Position numbers and translations under genes: made by a program. A stretch of DNA of 10,963 nt. Source: Phoronis ovalis. Lineage: Eukaryota; Phoronida; Phoronidae. The notes beneath the pieces were generated by a model that saw nothing but the letters and a program-made list of their open reading frames with translations, did not search any database and was not told the origin of the DNA. The stretch lies in NCBI GenBank assembly GCA_028565635.1, contig JAOXYB010057834.1, positions 1 through 10,963 of the forward strand. The letters run 5' to 3'. How positions within the stretch are numbered: position 1 is the first letter of the stretch; every line of letters starts with the position of its first letter. This document shows, in pieces, positions 7,944-10,963 of the stretch.

Positions 7944-8357
7944 CCTGGGATCTTTATTTAGATGTGATTTGCAAATGCCTGGTTTACTTCTCTGTGAAAT
8001 TCCAGTCCATGTCTAAATTTAAAATTTCTTATAATGAAATTGATAAACATGATACGCATACAGTGTCAGCTATTTCTGACAAGAGATGCAAAGAAAATAA
8101 ATTATGCATTAGCGTGCAGCATTATACCAAGAAAATTTTAAAATCACAAAATATGTTAAAAATAATGTATTTCTTTCACATAGCAACTCTCTTTTTCAGC
8201 TCAAATACCTTTACTTTATGATAGATTGCTGTTAGATCAACAGATAAATATTTTGTAAATACACTACAGTATATGCATATTTAGTTAGTACTAGAACAAA
8301 TATTTTACTAATACCAATGCAAATATTGTATGAAGTACATAACTGGACGTAGAAACT
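7944..8357 (+). repeat. ~420-bp direct repeat, copy A
   Basis: It aligns over its whole length with 9052-9478, at about 90 percent identity by eye plus a few small indels. Shared landmarks are GATTTGCAAATGCCT, CCATGTCTAAATTTAAAATT, AAGAGATGCAAAGAAAATAA, TTTCTTTCACATAGCAACT, CTTTTTCAGCTCAAATACCT and AACTGGACGTAG. The left boundary falls right where the hairpin-headed repeat ends (about 7940). A 100-codon frame (7919-8221) crosses this copy, but copy B has frame-breaking indels, so that frame is not conserved. Confidence 0.88.
8200..8258 (+). other. exon-like core of copy A (candidate terminal exon)
   Basis: A good acceptor (CTCTCTTTTTCAG) precedes CT CAA ATA CCT. Read from a phase-1 junction, as in the FN3 exons, the sequence encodes A-QIPLLYDRLLLDQQINIL and then TAA. 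The matching core in copy B encodes exactly the same peptide. Alternatively a GTAAAT donor overlaps the end, at 8255, which would make it an internal exon. No domain or poly(A) signal is evident, so coding status rests on the acceptor, the phase and two synonymous differences. A chance frame in a duplicated intron piece is quite possible. Confidence 0.25.
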
Positions 8358-8358
8358 G

Positions 8359-9051
8359 TTAGGTTACATTTATTTAGTTGTCATTTTCCGAGAATGTCAG
8401 ACGGAAGGGGATTAATGAATTTCAGCAATTTTTGGTATACATAGTAACATGGTAGAACCTTGAATAGAAGCATATTTTTCTTGCCGTAGCCCCCTTAATT
8501 TTCCCATGGTACCGTTAAGTAAAGTTACCAGTAAAGTTTTGCTGAGAAAATGGCACTTTTTGGCATTTTATAGTCTTTTTACTTGAATAACTATCAATTT
8601 TTTGACACCTACAACCTAAAAAGTTGTCCTTGAACTATTTGTTTGAAAAGAAAAAAATTGGAATGTGTAATGATTTTTTTCATCAAGTACAATAACAAAA
8701 GGAAGGGCGACACGGTCAAATTTAGACCTAAAAATTATTCATTTTTAGTTGTACTGTTCTCTTACAGCAAACAACCGGACTGTTTGATATAAAGATCTAT
8801 AACCCATCTAGGAATAACAGTTGTAAAAAGTCATAGTTTCTACTTACAAGTATGCAAATTAACTGATGCAATATGGGCCATGTATCGATTTTCATTAATT
8901 TCATGGCCACTTTCAAATTGGTCCTCCAGGTAAATGAAACTATTGTAATACTGATCTCTAGTGTTAATTTTCTATAATAATATATACTACTATAGCATGA
9001 TATTAATTTATTGATTAAAAGCTATTTTTTCTGATATACCCTAAATAATAG
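8359..9051. other. spacer between the direct repeats, nothing recognised
   Basis: About 690 bases of AT-rich sequence without a long open frame, paired splice sites or inverted repeats that I can support. It is not part of the duplication. Confidence 0.6.
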
Positions 9052-9478
9052 CCTGGAGTCTTTATTTGGATAAATGTGATTTGCAAATGCCTGATTTACT
9101 TCTCTTTGAAATTCTAATCCATGTCTAAATTTAAAATTTTTTATAATGAAGCTGATTAACGCGATACACATGCAGTGTCAAATATTTCTGATAAGAGATG
9201 CAAAGAAAATAAATTAATGTCTATGCATTAACGTGCAGCATTATACCAAAAAATTCAAAAATCACAAAATATGTTACAAATAATGTATTTCTTTCACATA
9301 GCAACTTTCTCTTTTTCAGCTCAAATACCTTTACTGTATGATAGATTGCTGTTGGATCAACAGATAAATATTTTGTAAATACAATACTGTAACAGTATAT
9401 TCATATTTAGTTAGTACTAGAACTAATATTTTACCAATGCAAATATTGTATAAATGTACATAACTGGACGTAGGAACG
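9052..9478 (+). repeat. ~420-bp direct repeat, copy B
   Basis: Partner of 7944-8357, offset by about 1.1 kb. Relative to copy A it carries small insertions (about 4 bases near 9070 and about 8 near 9217) and scattered substitutions, concentrated in the part before the exon-like core. It is not bordered by the hairpin-headed repeat, so it could be the older locus. Confidence 0.88.
9320..9378 (+). other. exon-like core of copy B (candidate terminal exon)
   Basis: Same acceptor context (TTTCTCTTTTTCAG) and same phase-1 frame as 8200-8258. Its only two differences from copy A are CTT to CTG and TTA to TTG, both leucine codons, so the 18-residue tail is unchanged before TAA. The part upstream of the core differs at roughly 9 percent of positions, the part downstream less, so the contrast is suggestive only. 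Confidence 0.25.
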
Positions 9479-9938
9479 GAACATTTCTAATGCATTAAAC
9501 TTATACACTGCTTTTTATACATTGTAATTATATACAGATCAATTAGGGTATTAGAATTTACCAGTATACATTTGTTATGCTCTGTTGCCTGGTGCATTCT
9601 CATACAGAACATGCTCATGCTAATTACAACAAAAATGCAATTGCATAAGTGCTTCTAGATCAAATTTTAGGAACAACATGTGCAATTACTCAGAGTTTCA
9701 TCTGATTTGTCTGTGTAGCTGGGTTTTTTCCTTTTTGATTCTGTTATAACAATCTCGAATAAGACACAAATACTTTGAAGATCACACAATTTAAATTTGT
9801 GTAATTTATTCTTAGCCCCACACAAGTTTATAGTATTATGTGTTGCTGGATGAGTATAGGTAATTTCCTAAATAATCATCTGAGTCTTACAGGTAAATGA
9901 GGCTAACAAGCAATAGGAAAGAATGTAGATCTACTTAC
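9479..9938. other. non-coding stretch, nothing recognised
   Basis: AT-rich sequence between copy B and the - strand exon. On the - strand its right part is the intron following that exon (donor GTAAGT). No further exon is convincing. Confidence 0.55.
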
Positions 9939-10063
9939 TGTTTGTAGAATTCTTGAAATTGAATCTAGGTCACTACATTGCTCAGCTGAACCAGTTTTCT
10001 CTAAATGTTGTGGTACAGCCTCTTGAAATGATGAATAAAGAGCTTTGCACTTTTTGCACAACA
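9939..10063 (-). CDS. candidate internal exon, - strand, unknown protein
   Basis: A 125-nt exon candidate with strong borders on the - strand: acceptor CCATTTTTTTTCAG and donor ACA|GTAAGT, close to consensus. The single open frame enters in phase 1 and leaves in phase 0. The peptide begins LCKKCKALYSSFQEAV and continues through a polar, probably helical stretch to SISRILQT. The CxxC pair resembles the first half of a zinc-binding site, as in N-terminal Cys-rich regions of some zinc-finger proteins, but the partner residues would lie in another exon, so the family is unknown. The encoded sequence is non-repetitive and mixed in composition, unlike surrounding frames. Being opposite in strand to the FN3 exons, it belongs to another gene. 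Confidence 0.5.
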
Positions 10064-10686
10064 CTGAAAAAAAATGGATGGTATTAGAAACAATTTTGTT
10101 TAATTTTTTTCTCATATTTATGAAATGTTTTCCAACTTAAAAAATATTTTGAAGTGCAATACAGTTCTACATATAAATACTGACTTGAGTCCTCCTGGTG
10201 GCAAATTTTGAAACAGTGTTTATCAAGTGGAGATGAAATCATAAACAATATAAAAATAAACTAACTATTGTATTAAATGCTTGCTAATAAAATTGTAGCC
10301 ATGTACTTAATCTTTATCTAAAGTAATATCAGGCACACTTTTATCTTTAATTAAACTCCTAAGACTATAATATCTTTTGAGTGACCAGTTTAAAATTCTA
10401 ATAACTAATTAGTTCTACACCAATAAGTTAATTATGACTGCAGTTGATAATTAGTTCTCTAGCAAAACCTTAATTTCTTTTGTCTCAGTATTCCAAAAAG
10501 CTGAAAATATATTGGATATTTATTTACTTTTGAGCCTGATGGACCTAGGCTCACTTTCTGTTTTCTTTTATCATACAGCTACTTGCCCAGCAAGAACCAC
10601 TGAGGTATATCCTATAACTACAGTATAACCTTTGACATATATCAAATAACTGATTTTAAACATAATGCACATTTTCTTTATTTAAG
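10064..10686. other. non-coding stretch, nothing firm
   Basis: AT-rich sequence with no long frame. The only exon-like item is a 26-base piece at 10580-10605 (acceptor TCATACAG, donor GAG|GTATAT) encoding ATCPARTTE. Its exit phase does not match the candidate at 10687, so I do not call it. Confidence 0.55.
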
Positions 10687-10762
10687 GAAAAATCCCATGG
10701 AGCGTTGGTGGTGTAGTTGTTGGCTATTACTCGGACTATATGCCATTGATCTTTTTTATCAT
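10687..10762 (+). CDS. candidate juxtamembrane/transmembrane exon
   Basis: After a weak acceptor (TTCTTTATTTAAG) a phase-1 frame opens as G-KIPWSVGGVVVG and continues into a hydrophobic run with few charges (YYSDYMPLIFFI). SVGGVVVG after a short polar lead resembles the start of the single membrane helix that follows FN3 repeats in many receptors. Phase 1 is what an FN3 exon donates, and joining to the exon ending at 4325 would read CEFTTG-KIPWSVGG. The end is uncertain: GTATAG at 10763 is one possible donor, otherwise the frame stays open to a stop at about 10837. A single Asp inside the run and the weak acceptor argue for caution. Confidence 0.25.
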
Positions 10763-10800
10763 GTATAGTATTACAAAAAGACTGATCACTTCTATTTTTA

Positions 10801-10963
10801 TGCCCATCCACCATAGTGGAATGGGCATATTGTCGTAGTGTAGGCGTCGTCGTCGTTGTCGTATGTAACACTTTCTTTGTCTCGCAATAACAGCTTCAGT
10901 TTTTACCCGATCGGTTTCATATTCGGCACAGGGTAAATACAGGTCAAAGCGCAGGTCTGATAT
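10801..10963 (+). repeat. hairpin-headed repeat, 5' part (cut by window end)
   Basis: It opens with a near-perfect hairpin at 10801-10827: TGCCCAT pairs with ATGGGCA and CCAC with GTGG, with loop CATA and one bulged A. This is followed by a GTC-rich stretch (about 10844-10862, GCGTCGTCGTCGTTGTCGT) and then the block shared with 4907-5027 and 7310-7440 (CAGTTTTTACC, GGTTTCATATTCGGCACAG, GGTAAATACAGGTCAAAG). It is better preserved than the copy at 4838. No coding capacity. The family is probably a non-autonomous element of unknown type. Confidence 0.75.

Noticed and set aside
7919-8221. 100-codon + strand open frame
   Set aside because: It crosses the boundary between two repeats, has no recognisable motif, and the duplicate copy at 9052-9478 has indels that destroy the frame.
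10580-10605. 26-base exon encoding ATCPARTTE
   Set aside because: Very short, and it leaves in phase 0, which does not fit the phase-1 candidate at 10687; joining them gives a stop within ten codons.
10656-10871. 71-codon - strand frame with a Thr run
   Set aside because: It runs through the hairpin and GTC-rich part of a non-coding repeat; the Thr run is just repeat sequence read backwards.

Overview
This is AT-rich, gene-poor eukaryotic DNA. I see no operons or bacterial signals. Small exons sit in kilobase-scale non-coding sequence with GT/AG splice borders and polypyrimidine tracts, and there is a DNA transposon of the Tc1/mariner-pogo kind. Fibronectin type III (FN3) exons with symmetric phase 1-1 introns, together with this transposase family, point to a metazoan. 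A marine invertebrate (cnidarian, sponge or lophotrochozoan) is my inference; nothing here fixes the phylum.

Layout. 1-206: a short CpG-rich block (about 69-170) with two perfect palindromes, unlike its AT-rich surroundings. 207-323: a weak exon candidate. 324-3553: no convincing gene, only small palindromes and dispersed repeats built round CCATTATA. 3554-3799 and 4059-4325: two well-supported consecutive exons, each one FN3 domain, on the + strand. 4838-7940: an old, modular repeat whose head matches a hairpin-headed repeat at the right end of the window (10801-10963). It is split by a complete but dead pogo-like transposon (5028-6988) with terminal inverted repeats, a multiply broken transposase and a three-copy tandem repeat after its stop codon. 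7944-8357 and 9052-9478: two copies of a roughly 420-bp direct repeat, each holding the same exon-like core. 9939-10063: a good exon candidate on the - strand. 10687-10762: a weak + strand candidate for a juxtamembrane/transmembrane exon.

How it fits together. The simplest reading is one + strand gene for a cell-surface or secreted FN3 protein. Two of its exons lie near 3.5-4.3 kb, and a long downstream intron has filled with nested repeats. The - strand exon near 10 kb would then belong to a different gene, either nested in that intron or lying beyond the end of the FN3 gene. Every remaining long open frame I looked at is a shadow or a chance frame.

I found no defence system, CRISPR array, tRNA or rRNA. 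The most interesting items are the hairpin-headed modular repeat family, the duplicated exon-like core whose only two differences are synonymous, and the clean nested insertion.
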